The notes: generated by a model not told the origin, from the letters alone. A stretch of 64,000 nt of DNA from Loripinus fragilis (GCA_964019695.1 OZ026520.1:22706130-22770129); one strand, 5' to 3'. Shown: positions 9,910 through 17,540, counted from the stretch's first letter. A program made the numbers and translations.

Positions 9910-10494
9910 ATGAACACTGTTGAACTAATCAAAGTCATAAACAATAAACCTGTGAAAGGAGAAGTATGTGCCAAGGATTTACTACCAGAGAAGAAACCAC
10001 TGGATATGAAGGCTTACATTGTAAATACAGATATATCCACAGATCCAGGAGAACATTGGGTGGCTATCTACTTCAGAAGAGATCAAGTTATCTACTTCGA
10101 TTCATATGGAAGACCACCAGAAGAGCAATATGTTCTACCATTTATTGAAAGAAACTCTTCAAGATGGATCCATAACAAAGAATGTTTACAGAGTCCATGG
10201 AGCAAAGTATGTGGAATTTGGTGTATCTACATCATTCACCAGCTCAACAAAGGACTAGATCTAAACACAGCCATTCATCAAGAACTATATGGAACTGGAG
10301 ATGATTTATACCAGAATGACAGAGATATCGAGATGTGGTTCATCTATAACTATGCCAGAGTCATCCTATCCAAGAATGGAATGAGACGCATGGCTCCTCC
10401 TGACTTTTTATTCAAACACAGAATACAGACTTGTAAATGTCATAATTATTCACATCACCTTTCAAAGAAGTATCCTAAGTATAATATGTTGTAA
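9910..10494 (+). CDS. Adenain-like cysteine protease (element 1)
   Basis: A maturation protease of the adenovirus protease (C5) family, expected to cleave virion proteins during assembly. 194 aa. The catalytic layout is clear: His in GEHWVAIYF (about 51), Asp in YFDSYG (about 66), and QSPWSKVCGIWC, where the oxyanion Gln and nucleophile Cys (about 104) have the same seven-residue spacing as in adenain. Last gene of the plus-strand block, followed by AATAAA at 10580. Intact here and in element 2. Confidence 0.92.
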   Translation: MNTVELIKVINNKPVKGEVCAKDLLPEKKPLDMKAYIVNTDISTDPGEHWVAIYFRRDQVIYFDSYGRPPEEQYVLPFIERNSSRWIHNKECLQSPWSKVCGIWCIYIIHQLNKGLDLNTAIHQELYGTGDDLYQNDRDIEMWFIYNYARVILSKNGMRRMAPPDFLFKHRIQTCKCHNYSHHLSKKYPKYNML

Positions 10495-10662
10495 ATATGT
10501 TAAGGGAAATTATTGTAAACAATGAACAGAGGGACGGCCCTAATCCTCTGTCATTGTAATCAGTTATAGTTAGCGGGACAATAAAGTTATAGAAATGTTC
10601 ACCAGTCTTTGTTGTTCTTTCAATTAAAAAATCAGTAGTAGTAAGCTTGAGACGACTAGCTA
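10495..10662 (+). terminator. 3' end region with polyA signal AATAAA (10580-10585)
   Basis: No gene. It contains a CAGAGG/CCTCTG hairpin-capable stretch around 10525-10550, then AATAAA at 10580-10585 followed 30 nt later by a T/G-rich stretch (GTCTTTGTTGTTC), a canonical polyadenylation layout for the late gene block. The same signal lies at 31772-31777 in element 2. Confidence 0.75.
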
Positions 10663-11458
10663 TACACTAGTTAACGCTACAGAGTGATGCCTCTAGGAGT
10701 TGAGGTCTTGATTGACCAAGAGACTCTAAAGACGCATAGAACTTAGTAGCCTTAACTATTACACACACCATATATCCCCACATACTATACCCCCTAAAAT
10801 GACTAAGTTATCTTCAAAGCTGAATTTAAGTAAGTTATTTTATATATCACCACAGCAGGACCTTTATTCCCCTCAAAAATGACTAAGTTATTTCCCAATA
10901 GCCCAGGAAACTATTATAATCACAACCCAACCAGTGGATATGACCAGGAGCTTATCATAATCACAATCATAGACCAGAATAGACCTCAAATAAACTAAGT
11001 TATTTCCCATTAGCCCAGGAAACTATTATAATCACAACCCAACCAGTGGATATGACCAGGAGCTTATCATAATCACAATCATAGACCAGAATAGACCTCA
11101 AAAATAAACTAAGTTATTTCTCAATAACCCAAGAAACTATCATAATTATAGACCCAGCCAGAATAATCCTCAAAATAAACTAAGTTATTTCCCAATAGCC
11201 CAGGAAACTATCACATTTATAGACCCAACCAGAGTAATCCTCAAAAAATAAACTAAGTTATTTCCCAATAGCCCAGGAAACTATCATTATCATAGGCCCA
11301 AGCAGAATAATCCCAAAAATAAACTAAGTTATTCACAGCTAGTCACTCAAGCCTACCAGGGTAGTCATCTATGGCACCCGCGATTTTATCCTGAAAAAAA
11401 AACTAAGTTCTTTTCAGGCTTAAAAATCGCGGGTGCCATAGTGACACCCATTACTACT
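10663..11458. repeat. Right terminal inverted repeat of element 1 (796 bp)
   Basis: It begins TACACTAGTTAA and ends CATTACTACT. It is longer than the element 2 repeats because of expanded internal repeats, including a 112-bp duplication (units starting near 10883 and 10995). The near-palindrome ACTAAGTT recurs about nine times (near 10802, 10829, 10882, 10994, 11108, 11178, 11252, 11323, 11402). The last copy is the loop of the terminal hairpin. Confidence 0.9.
11369..11441. other. Terminal hairpin of element 1
   Basis: The outer stem ATGGCACCCGCGATTTT pairs with AAAATCGCGGGTGCCAT; the inner stem is CCTGAAAA/TTTTCAGG; the loop contains AACTAAGTT. The hairpin ends 17 bases from the element tip. 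Element 2 has the same inner stem but an unrelated outer stem. Confidence 0.9.
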
Positions 11459-11464
11459 CAGGCA

Positions 11465-11519
11465 GGTAGGTACGTAGGTAGGTACGTAGGTACGTACGTA
11501 GGTAGGCACGTAGGTAAGC
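11465..11519. repeat. GTAG/GTAC simple repeat
   Basis: Runs of GGTAGGTAC and GTACGTAG units adjoin the right end of element 1. Confidence 0.85.
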
Positions 11520-12403
11520 AATGTGGCAGTTTGACATGTGTAGACTCAGAAGAAACTGCGAAGCCTCCTGTCAAGCTTAGACAGTCCAAAATGTTGTTCA
11601 GTCCGTAGCTTAACAGTTATAGAATATTCAAGTGACTCGCAAATGCTCTGATCATGCGCAGTCTGGTCTGAACCTTTGCTGGTAGCACATACCATATTGT
11701 TGAAAATCCCATGTCGCGGCACAAATTCACAGATGCTTACATACCTTAACAGGCGGACTAGGACATTCATTTGGCATAAATGGGTTTACTTAATATTTCT
11801 AAAAAGGGAAACCACTCCTCGCTTGAGCATTCTCCCTTTGCCCAAATATTCTAGCTTTATGTCTACACCCTGTACGAAATAAAAAAAAGCTAAATGAATG
11901 TGACCAGGAAATATCGCAATTTCAGAGGCCCTCCAGTGGGTTTTTGGGGAACAGTGTGCAAAGCATTATTTCAGGGGAACAAGGGAACAAATGCCAGAAG
12001 TTGTGGAGAGCAAGGATACAAAGACAATAATTTTTATTTCGGTGGGAAAAGAAAACAAACAAAGTTGTTCAAGGTAAACAAGGGGACAGCTGCGCCAGCC
12101 TCATTACAAACCATACCAAAGAGACATAAATACATAATTATTTAAAAATTACTACGTGACAAACAAGGAAAACGTAAGCGATTAAAGCGATTTTAAAGGG
12201 GTAAACTTTCAGAGCGCAGAATCACACAACACGGCTATATGAGATTCATTGTATGTTGCATTGAGCTTCAAAAAGCTTGACATGTCTGGCATTTATCATA
12301 TTCATGCGCGGATACAGAAAGTTTTGTTAGAGGGGGTCAAAATTTGATAAAGTTGTTTTTTTAGTTGATGAGGGGATAGAGGAATCCAAATGACACTCTA
12401 AAT

Positions 12404-12471
12404 GGGCCATCATCGGCCCGCCAGCGAAATGCCATTTAAATGGCGTTTCGCTGGCGGGCCGATGATGGCCC
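12404..12471. repeat. 68-bp near-perfect palindrome
   Basis: It starts GGGCCATCATCGGCCC and ends with its reverse complement, centred on GCCATTTAAATGGC with a single mismatched pair. It abuts a dispersed repeat at 12472. It may be a foldback or MITE end; no function known. Confidence 0.9.
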
Positions 12472-12600
12472 AACATTGAATGCTGGTTTGGTAGCTTTGT
12501 GATTGTAAGGGGATCCGGACCAGTATTGCTAAGAAACCCTATATTTTGTGATTTTTCAGGGGGGTCCGGACCCCCTGTCCCCTCCTCTGGCTCCGCCCAT
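12472..12600. repeat. Dispersed repeat with GGTCCGGACC core (copy 1)
   Basis: ACATTGAATGCTG, GGGGATCCGGA, TTTTTCAGGGGG and the C-rich TCTGG end recur in the same order at 34897-35035, showing an interspersed repeat of about 130-140 bp. Confidence 0.8.
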
Positions 12601-13933
12601 GATTTTTGGGCCTCGTCGCGAGAAACCCTGATTTATTGCAATCGAATAACAATGGCGCAAATCAAAACAACAAACTTATCTATGTCTTTAACGCACGCAC
12701 ATGTACCATAGGGATGCTTTCCTCACGAACGTCTCTATTTTTTTTATTTTTTCACTATCTATGTTAAAGAGTCAATTATCAATCAAAACTAAATTAAGAT
12801 TATGTTTATTGATAATAAAAATACAACATGTCTAGATAGATACACGTCCGCCATAATGGGTCATCCAAATATTATTTTATTCCTCTTTTTACAATCAGGA
12901 TTTATCCTACAGGTATGTCTTCTAGACTTATACTGTCATCCGAAAAAAAATACAGCTGATATTGTCAACCGCTGATGTTATCTGCCGAATTTTGTCGCTT
13001 TAATATATATCATTTAACTCGACTCAGACAAGTTTGATCCAGATTAGACTGCTTTACATGGGGCTGTCTGATCTTGATCCACATTATTTGTTATACGACA
13101 AGCAGATAACTGTAGGCACCGAAGGCGTTAAGAAGATTATTTTCAAAAACTTACATTAAAAAAATGCGTCGTTTGTATTTCATCCACAATAATAAGCAGA
13201 AAAAAGAAATCTCCCCAAAAGTAATTTGTGAAAAAAGTCAAATTATCAAACTGTGAAATAATTTAAGTGTCTCTAAAAATACTTACATTATTCAAAAACG
13301 TACTTTTAATGATGTTCAAACCAATGACAAGGCGGAGATGAATACGGTTTAACATACATGTTACTACTGTACAAATTGAAACTCGATACTATACACCATA
13401 CATGTATCAGTCGAAGAGCTAAAAAGGCATGTTTTCCTTAATTCCATAACTGTGTTTTACATCAAAGAATGCCAAGTATATTTTATCTAACAATATCTGA
13501 TTCGATCTGTCTGATCAGTAATCCTGCGTACTATTTTAGCGTGCAAAATGCAGTTAATATTTCTGGTTGTAAATAAAAGTATGTTCCCCACCTTGGCCCA
13601 GGAAATCTATAAAATGATAAACTTCTATAAACTATTTGTATTTGATTTTTTTCACAAATTACTTATTTTGGAGATTTCGCGCCTTTTAACCAGCGCCCTA
13701 AATGTACTCTGTTCAGTTATTGATGTTTCAACTTGCTTTTTTATTATTGAATACGTCAAGTTTTGTACAGTACATGTGTTCGAAGAGGTCATTGCATGGA
13801 TCATAAAGTTAAAATTTCTCTTTTTGTGGTCAAAAATAATTATTACATCTTTGACTGATTATCCAACTTTTTAAATCAAATTTCTTACAATGTTCAAAAG
13901 TGAACATGCATGCTAGTACAATACGAAAGTTGT

Positions 13934-13994
13934 TGTATGGTTGTGCGTATGTACGGGAGATAAAGCTCATGAATTATCTTGCCGTAAATACGCA
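13934..13994. repeat. Palindromic host repeat, left half, ending in target duplication TACGCA
   Basis: TTGTGCGTATGTACGG ... CCGTAAATACGCA is the left part of a palindromic repeat whose uninterrupted relative lies at 35425-35490. The last six bases, TACGCA (13989-13994), are repeated at 32356-32361 on the other side of element 2. Confidence 0.85.
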
Positions 13995-14011
13995 AGTAGT
14001 AATGGGGGGCA

Positions 14012-14079
14012 CTCTGGGGTCATTTTTTTTAAGCCTGAAAAGAACTTAGAATTTTTCAGGCTAAAAAATGACCCCAGAG
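14012..14079. other. Terminal hairpin, left end of element 2
   Basis: CTCTGGGGTCATTTTTT pairs with AAAAAATGACCCCAGAG around the inner stem CCTGAAAA/TTTTCAGG and the loop AGAACTTAGAA. It lies 17 bases inside the tip. Confidence 0.9.
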
Positions 14080-14228
14080 ATGCCGCCCCTGGTAGGCTTG
14101 AGTGACTAGCTGTGAATAACTTAGTTTATTTTAGGGGTATTTTGGTTGGGTCTATGATTGTGATAGTTTCCTGGTCATATTTACTGGTTGGGTTGTGATT
14201 ATGATACTTTCCTGGGCTGTTGGGAAAT

Positions 14229-14468
14229 AACTTAGTCATTTTTGAGGGGGATAAAGGTTCTGCTGTGGTGATATATAAAATAACTTAGTTAAATTCAGCT
14301 TTGAAGATAACTTAGTCATTTTTGAGGGGGATAAAGGTTCTGCTGTGGTGATATATAAAATAACTTAGTTAAATTCAGCTTTGAAGATAACTTAGTCATT
14401 TTTGAGGGGGATAAAGGTTCTGCTGTGGTGATATATAAAATAACTTAGTTAAATTCAGCTTTGAAGAT
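14229..14468. repeat. 80-bp tandem repeat, three units, in left TIR
   Basis: Units start at 14229, 14309 and 14389, with a partial fourth at 14469. Each carries two AACTTAGT(C/T) words and the phrase GGATAAAGGTTCTG. Confidence 0.92.
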
Positions 14469-14638
14469 AACTTAGTCATTTTAGGGGGTATAGTATGTGG
14501 TGATATATGGTGTGTGTAATAGTCAAGGCTACTAAGTATCATGCGTCTTAGAGTCTCTTGGTCAATCAAGACCTCAACTCCTAGATGCATCACTCTGTAG
14601 CATTAACTAGTGTATATTATTTAGCAAGTTTAGTGGTA

Positions 14639-14673
14639 TTCTTTCTAGGGAAGTGGTAGCCCTGAAAAGGGCT
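14639..14673 (-). terminator. Histone-type mRNA 3' end of gene A
   Basis: On the minus strand, AGCCCTTTTCAGGGCT (14673-14658) is a 6-bp stem with TTTC loop. It is preceded by CAAAC, followed by ACCAC, and 12 nt later by AGAAAGAA. This is the layout of the replication-dependent histone stem-loop plus downstream element. It lies 24 nt after the gene A stop. No AATAAA is seen between stop and stem-loop. Confidence 0.8.
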
Positions 14674-14697
14674 GTTTGTTGATTGTCTAGGTGATTT

Positions 14698-15093
14698 TTA
14701 GCATTTCCTCTTCGTAATTCTAATTGTCTTAGTTGCTCTTCCAACTCCTATGTTTTGACTGGTGTCTTGATCATTTGTCGTAATGTCAAGTCTTATGGGA
14801 ATCTGGATGGACGGCATCTCTAAAGGTTGCTGCTGTGCACGTTGCTGAGACAATTCTTCTAAGTTCTTCACTCTAGATCTTAACTCATTTAGTTCTTTGA
14901 GTAAGACTTCAATGACTTGAGTCTTTGACTGTTGTTTTTGCAGCATCTGTTGAACAGGTTGAGGTATATACGCTGAGGGTGTTTGCGGCGTATAATACTG
15001 TTGTGTCGTATCGCTAGCAAATGTCTCATTCACTGCTGATAGCAAAAGGTCAGGGTTGTTGATCATATCATCTATTGTCAGTGATGACTCCAT
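14698..15093 (-). CDS. Left-arm gene A: Gln-rich coiled-coil protein, unknown
   Basis: 131 aa, ATG start 36 nt downstream of a TATA box. The N-terminus is acidic and polar (MESSLTIDDMINNPD), followed by a Pro/Gln/Tyr-rich stretch (QQYYTPQTPSAYIPQPVQQ). Residues about 60-90 form a likely coiled coil (VIEVLLKELNELRSRVKNLEEL), and the C-terminus is basic (TKTIRITKRKC). I do not recognise a family. The layout (disordered Gln-rich, coiled coil, basic end) resembles a small regulatory or scaffold protein. It is divergent to gene B and shares with B and C the promoter word and histone-like 3' end, so the three are probably expressed together. Confidence 0.65.
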   Translation of the reverse strand: MESSLTIDDMINNPDLLLSAVNETFASDTTQQYYTPQTPSAYIPQPVQQMLQKQQSKTQVIEVLLKELNELRSRVKNLEELSQQRAQQQPLEMPSIQIPIRLDITTNDQDTSQNIGVGRATKTIRITKRKC

Positions 15094-15128
15094 GATTATG
15101 AATGGTGAAAATGTAGTGTGTTCAAGCC

Positions 15129-15156
15129 TTTTATACTTGTCAAGCGGATTGACCTA
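15129..15156 (-). promoter_or_regulatory. Promoter of gene A: TAGGTCAATCC + TATAAAA
   Basis: On the minus strand, TAGGTCAATCC (15156-15146) is followed 10 nt later by TATAAAA (15135-15129), then the ATG at 15093. The same word and spacing occur at genes B and C. AGGAACT lies just upstream, like AGGAGT in the other two. Confidence 0.75.
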
Positions 15157-15188
15157 GTTTAAAGTTCCTGCGCTTCAAGAAATCAAAG

Positions 15189-15296
15189 TAAGTAAGTGTG
15201 CAAAGATCAGGAATCGATACAATCAAGTACCACACCTGACCCAGGATACCAATGGGAAAGTGACAAACTCACAGTAGACACCACAAACGAGAGCCA
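15189..15296 (-). repeat. Insertion of a Penelope-like 3'-end fragment inside element 2
   Basis: On the minus strand this is nearly identical to 46950-47055: GGCTCTCGTTTGTGGTGTC, CACTTTCCCATTGG, GGTACTTGATTGTATCGATT and TGATCTTTGCAC, then a CTTACTTAC tail. It is a 5'-truncated insertion in the intergenic promoter region, separating gene A from a CCAAT-containing segment. Confidence 0.9.
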
Positions 15297-15300
15297 TTTT

Positions 15301-15398
15301 CTGATTGGGTGAAAATAAATGAACTGACCAATCAGTGTATTGTTGCTCTCTCTAGCGTAGGAGTTCAATGTAGGTCAATCCCTTTGAAAACTATAAAA
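15301..15398 (+). promoter_or_regulatory. Promoter of gene B: CCAAT boxes, TAGGTCAATCC, TATAAAA
   Basis: CTGATTGG (15301-15308) and CCAATCAG (15328-15335) are opposed CCAAT motifs. GTTGCTCTCTCTAGCG and AGGAGT follow and are shared with gene C. TAGGTCAATCC is at 15371-15381, then 10 nt, then TATAAAA at 15392-15398. The ATG is at 15455. Confidence 0.75.
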
Positions 15399-15454
15399 GC
15401 TCGTTTCAAAACTCAAATTTGTATTCTGTTTTTGTGTTACACAACAACAACAAA

Positions 15455-15856
15455 ATGGCTTGCAATTTGGATTCGCGTTTGGAGCAATTGGAGGAGCAGG
15501 GCAAGGCTATGGTTGATGCTACTAGAAGGCTACTGGAGACGGTGAATGCTGTTAAGGATACGGGTGAAATTCTATTACAAAGGATTGAGAATCATCAAAA
15601 GATGTTGGAGATGAGTCGGAGGGTCGAAAATTTGATTAATGATGCGAAAATGGAAGTGAAGGTTGAAAGTATCAGTGACGAGGAGGAAGATTGGGGGGAT
15701 AATTCTTCCCCCACACCTCAACCTTCTGAGGATTGGGATACGGAGGCAGACCATCCACCCTTCTACATACCAGTGAGAAGAACTATAACTGTAGAACAGT
15801 GGGCTGTGCGATGCCCTGCCTGTGGTGGCCGCCCCAGTAGATGCCCCTGCTCCTAA
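15455..15856 (+). CDS. Left-arm gene B: coiled-coil/acidic protein with Cys tail
   Basis: 133 aa from the ATG in ACAAAATGGC, 57 nt after the TATA box. Residues 1-70 are a long heptad-like helix (LEQLEEQGKAMVDATRRLL ... NHQKMLEMSRRVENLI). Residues 75-105 are strongly acidic and Ser/Pro rich (ISDEEEDWGDNSS). The C-terminus carries CPACGGRPSRCPCS, a possible Cys4 metal site. No family recognised. An acidic domain plus coiled coil would suit a transcription regulator, which is a guess. It is followed after 34 nt by a histone-type stem-loop. Confidence 0.65.
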   Translation: MACNLDSRLEQLEEQGKAMVDATRRLLETVNAVKDTGEILLQRIENHQKMLEMSRRVENLINDAKMEVKVESISDEEEDWGDNSSPTPQPSEDWDTEADHPPFYIPVRRTITVEQWAVRCPACGGRPSRCPCS

Positions 15857-15890
15857 ATTTTTGCCTCTGTGGTAATATAACCACCAAACC

Positions 15891-15926
15891 GGCCCTTTTC
15901 AGGGCCACTCATTTCTTCAAGAAAGA
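15891..15926 (+). terminator. Histone-type mRNA 3' end of gene B
   Basis: GGCCCTTTTCAGGGCC (15891-15906) has a 6-bp stem and TTTC loop, preceded by CCAAACC and followed by ACTCA. CAAGAAAGA (15918-15926) follows 11 nt later, matching the U7-binding downstream element of metazoan histone genes. This is the best of the three copies. Confidence 0.85.
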
Positions 15927-16089
15927 ATAACTTAATATGTTGCACTTAGTTTTGTATGTAAGGCTATGCCTAAGATATGTGTGATTGTAGTATTTCCTAA
16001 CCATGTTCACAGTAATGGGGTGATTATGGCGTGATCTTTAAATGGACCAATTAGATTAAAGTTGCTCTCTCTAGCGGAGGAGTAGAATA

Positions 16090-16118
16090 TAGGTCAATCC
16101 ACTTATCCAACTATATAA
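16090..16118 (+). promoter_or_regulatory. Promoter of gene C: TAGGTCAATCC + TATATAA
   Basis: TAGGTCAATCC (16090-16100), 11 nt, then TATATAA (16112-16118), with the ATG at 16149. Upstream GTTGCTCTCTCTAGCGGAGG matches gene B closely, and GGACCAATTAG supplies a CCAAT word near 16042. Confidence 0.75.
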
Positions 16119-16148
16119 CCCAACGTACTTTGTGCCTCTCTAAAAAAA

Positions 16149-16328
16149 ATGAAGTTCTTTGAAAAATTCAGCTTGACCAAGTTGTGTGCTGCTTTGCAGC
16201 GAAAAGATTGGAAAGAGGTGGAGAGACAGCAAAATAAGTTGGAATTAGAGCAATTTCTTGCTCGTAGAGGGATTGGTTCCAGAAAACCTGTAGCCATTGT
16301 TCAACCTATTTTAAAATCTTCTAAGTAA
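16149..16328 (+). CDS. Left-arm gene C: 59-aa basic helical protein
   Basis: A short frame supported by its own promoter and 3' end. It starts 31 nt after the TATA box, so the leader is very short. It begins MKFFEKFSLTKLCAALQRKD, continues as a charged helix (WKEVERQQNKLELEQFLARR) and ends in a basic/hydrophobic tail (SRKPVAIVQPILKSSK). No family recognised. The conserved promoter word, histone-like stem-loop and clean frame together argue that it is real. Confidence 0.6.
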   Translation: MKFFEKFSLTKLCAALQRKDWKEVERQQNKLELEQFLARRGIGSRKPVAIVQPILKSSK

Positions 16329-16366
16329 GAAATATTTTGTTACTTAGGAGACTTTAAAAAACAAAC

Positions 16367-16405
16367 AGTCCTTTTCAGGGCTACTAAATTAGTTTCGTTA
16401 AAGAA
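16367..16405 (+). terminator. Histone-type mRNA 3' end of gene C
   Basis: AGTCCTTTTCAGGGCT (16367-16382) forms the same stem with one G-T pair and TTTC loop, preceded by ACAAAC. AAAGAATAAC starts 17 nt after the stem. AAAGAATA also follows the stem of genes A and B. Confidence 0.72.
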
Positions 16406-16446
16406 TAACCTCAAAATAAAAACAAACACAATTTCAACACTGTAAT

Positions 16447-16452
16447 TTTATT
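16447..16452 (-). terminator. PolyA signal of the minus-strand cluster
   Basis: AATAAA on the minus strand, about 125 nt after the gene D stop, followed by a GT-rich stretch (GTGTTTGTTTT). The cluster ends conventionally, in contrast to genes A-C. It faces the 3' end of gene C at about 40 bp. Confidence 0.7.
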
Positions 16453-16578
16453 TACAACTTACATGTATCTTAAAAACAGAACTGATCGTCACTATAAATC
16501 CTTTAAGTCCAGTCTTTAATGAATATGCACTATAGAGTCACTGTCTGGTTCATCACTAGAAATTGGTTTATCCCAGTT

Positions 16579-17163
16579 CTACGCCACCATCTCTGTACAG
16601 GATCGAGGTGTGTGAGAATCTGATTTGCAAATAAAACAATAAGGCTTCTTCCCTGTCTTTGTACGGATGGCTGTCTTCTTTGAACGAGTATCCAAGCGTC
16701 TTCTCTTAGGACTGATATCAGATATATCTGGTTCAGGAGCCTTTCGTTTCCTTGAAGGCTTCGCTGTAGATACTGAAGACTCAGTCTGTTGCTTCTCTGT
16801 AGATATAGAAGACTGTTGAGATGTAAAATCCTCTTCTCTCTTAGGACAATTTGGAGCCCAATGATCTGCAAGTCCACAGATAAAACATTGTCCATATGCA
16901 GGCTTCTTCTTATCTGTAGAGATCTGTTGTTCTCTTAATTTCTTAGCCTTTGGACAATCTCCAATCCAATGCCCCGTATCATGACAATGGTGACATTCTC
17001 CATAAGGTGGCCTCAACTTGTCTTGTTGTCTCAAACTATCTTCTAATGGTTGCATCAAAGCTTGTTCCTCTTGAGATAAAAGTTTCTTCAATGATACACA
17101 ATGATAGTAGATGCTCTTCTTATCATAGACTTTAGCCATCCTCGGATCTCTACTGTTTGCCAT
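16579..17163 (-). CDS. Left-arm gene D: protein with three CCHC zinc knuckles
   Basis: 194 aa from the ATG of MANSRDPRM; an upstream in-frame non-ATG extension is excluded because a TATA box at 17217-17224 is too close. Three CX2CX4HX4C knuckles are visible: CHHCHDTGHWIGDC (57-70), CFICGLADHWAPNC (93-106) and CFICKSDSHTPRSC (176-189). A Ser/Thr/Gln-rich linker and basic clusters RKRK (138) and KRRR (153) separate the second and third. Zinc knuckles of this form bind single-stranded nucleic acid in retroviral nucleocapsids and cellular CNBP-like proteins. Such a protein is not part of the standard Polinton gene set as I know it. Role in the element is unknown: RNA binding or binding of replication intermediates are both possible. 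Confidence 0.75.
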   Translation of the reverse strand: MANSRDPRMAKVYDKKSIYYHCVSLKKLLSQEEQALMQPLEDSLRQQDKLRPPYGECHHCHDTGHWIGDCPKAKKLREQQISTDKKKPAYGQCFICGLADHWAPNCPKREEDFTSQQSSISTEKQQTESSVSTAKPSRKRKAPEPDISDISPKRRRLDTRSKKTAIRTKTGKKPYCFICKSDSHTPRSCTEMVA

Positions 17164-17216
17164 CTTAACTCTTCGAAAGTCAGAAGTGAAATGATCCTCT
17201 CTCACTGGTGTCCACC

Positions 17217-17224
17217 TATTTATA
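17217..17224 (-). promoter_or_regulatory. TATA box of gene D overlapping gene E stop
   Basis: Minus-strand ACTATAAATAGG contains the stop TAA of gene E (17222-17220). The gene D ATG is about 55 nt downstream. Confidence 0.6.
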
Positions 17225-17540
17225 GTCCAGAAATAGTTTTGTCTCTTCTATATTTGTAGAGAAATTCGATCACACTAGGATTGTCAGCGACACATCTTTT
17301 CCAATTCTCAAATGTAATCAGTGTCTCTTTTTCCATCAAATAACTGATACTGATCCACCAAAGTCTCTTGAAATCTTCAAAAGTTTCAGGACTATTGAGT
17401 TTCTGTTGAATCTCTTCCAAAGTGATCTCATCATGAGAAAATAAGATGTAAATGCAGAACAATAATCTTCTATAAGGTTTGAACTTCAATATCTTGGAAA
17501 GTGGAATTTCCAAATATTTCTTCTCTCTTGCTTCTTCCAT
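17220..17540 (-). CDS. Left-arm gene E: unknown, paralogue of gene F
   Basis: 106 aa starting MEEAREKKYLE; this ATG follows a TATA box (17584-17591) at a normal distance, while the open frame upstream lacks an ATG. It is an all-helical-looking protein. The segment ETFEDFKRLWW ... ITFENWKRCVADNPSVIEFL aligns with ETFDTFRIRFW ... VTYMDWLTYVANSESVISHI in gene F, keeping Trp, aromatic and VI positions. No known family recognised. The two are probably a tandem duplication that diverged. Confidence 0.6.
   Translation of the reverse strand: MEEAREKKYLEIPLSKILKFKPYRRLLFCIYILFSHDEITLEEIQQKLNSPETFEDFKRLWWISISYLMEKETLITFENWKRCVADNPSVIEFLYKYRRDKTISGL

Larger units (their letters stand above)
1..11458 (+). 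mobile_element. Polinton/Maverick element 1 (left part outside window)
   Basis: The window opens inside the polymerase gene of a Polinton. The gene order (polymerase B, ATPase, integrase, capsid genes, adenain-like protease) and the right terminal inverted repeat ending ...CATTACTACT at 11458 define it. It is collinear and highly similar to element 2. ATPase, integrase, minor capsid and major capsid are interrupted. The next six bases, CAGGCA (11459-11464), should be the target duplication, but the left flank is not visible, so this cannot be confirmed. Confidence 0.95.
11459..13994. other. Spacer between the two Polintons; no gene recognised
   Basis: About 2.5 kb of host-type sequence. It holds a GTAG/GTAC simple repeat (11465-11519), a degenerate repeat with GCGCAGTCTGGTCTG near 11657, a 68-bp palindrome (12404-12471), a dispersed repeat (12472-12600) and a palindromic repeat at 13934-13994 into which element 2 inserted. 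Short open frames here have no recognisable domains. Confidence 0.7.
13995..14614. repeat. Left terminal inverted repeat of element 2 (620 bp)
   Basis: It is the reverse complement of 31854-32355 apart from copy number of internal repeats. It has three tandem 80-bp units (14229-14468) where the right end has one. The terminal hairpin (14012-14079) is identical to that of the right end. Confidence 0.93.

Noticed and set aside
10520..10556. Histone-like stem-loop after the protease gene
   Set aside because: The CAGAGG/CCTCTG hairpin has a long loop and a normal AATAAA follows; it does not match the histone layout.
14396..14593. 65-aa open frame in the left TIR, mirrored at 31875-32072
   Set aside because: It lies wholly in terminal repeats, has biased composition and follows the repeat units; mirrored frames are expected from the inverted repeat.
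17164..17205. 14-residue N-terminal extension of gene D
   Set aside because: It begins at a non-ATG codon only about 12 bp from the TATA box, so it should be upstream of the transcription start.
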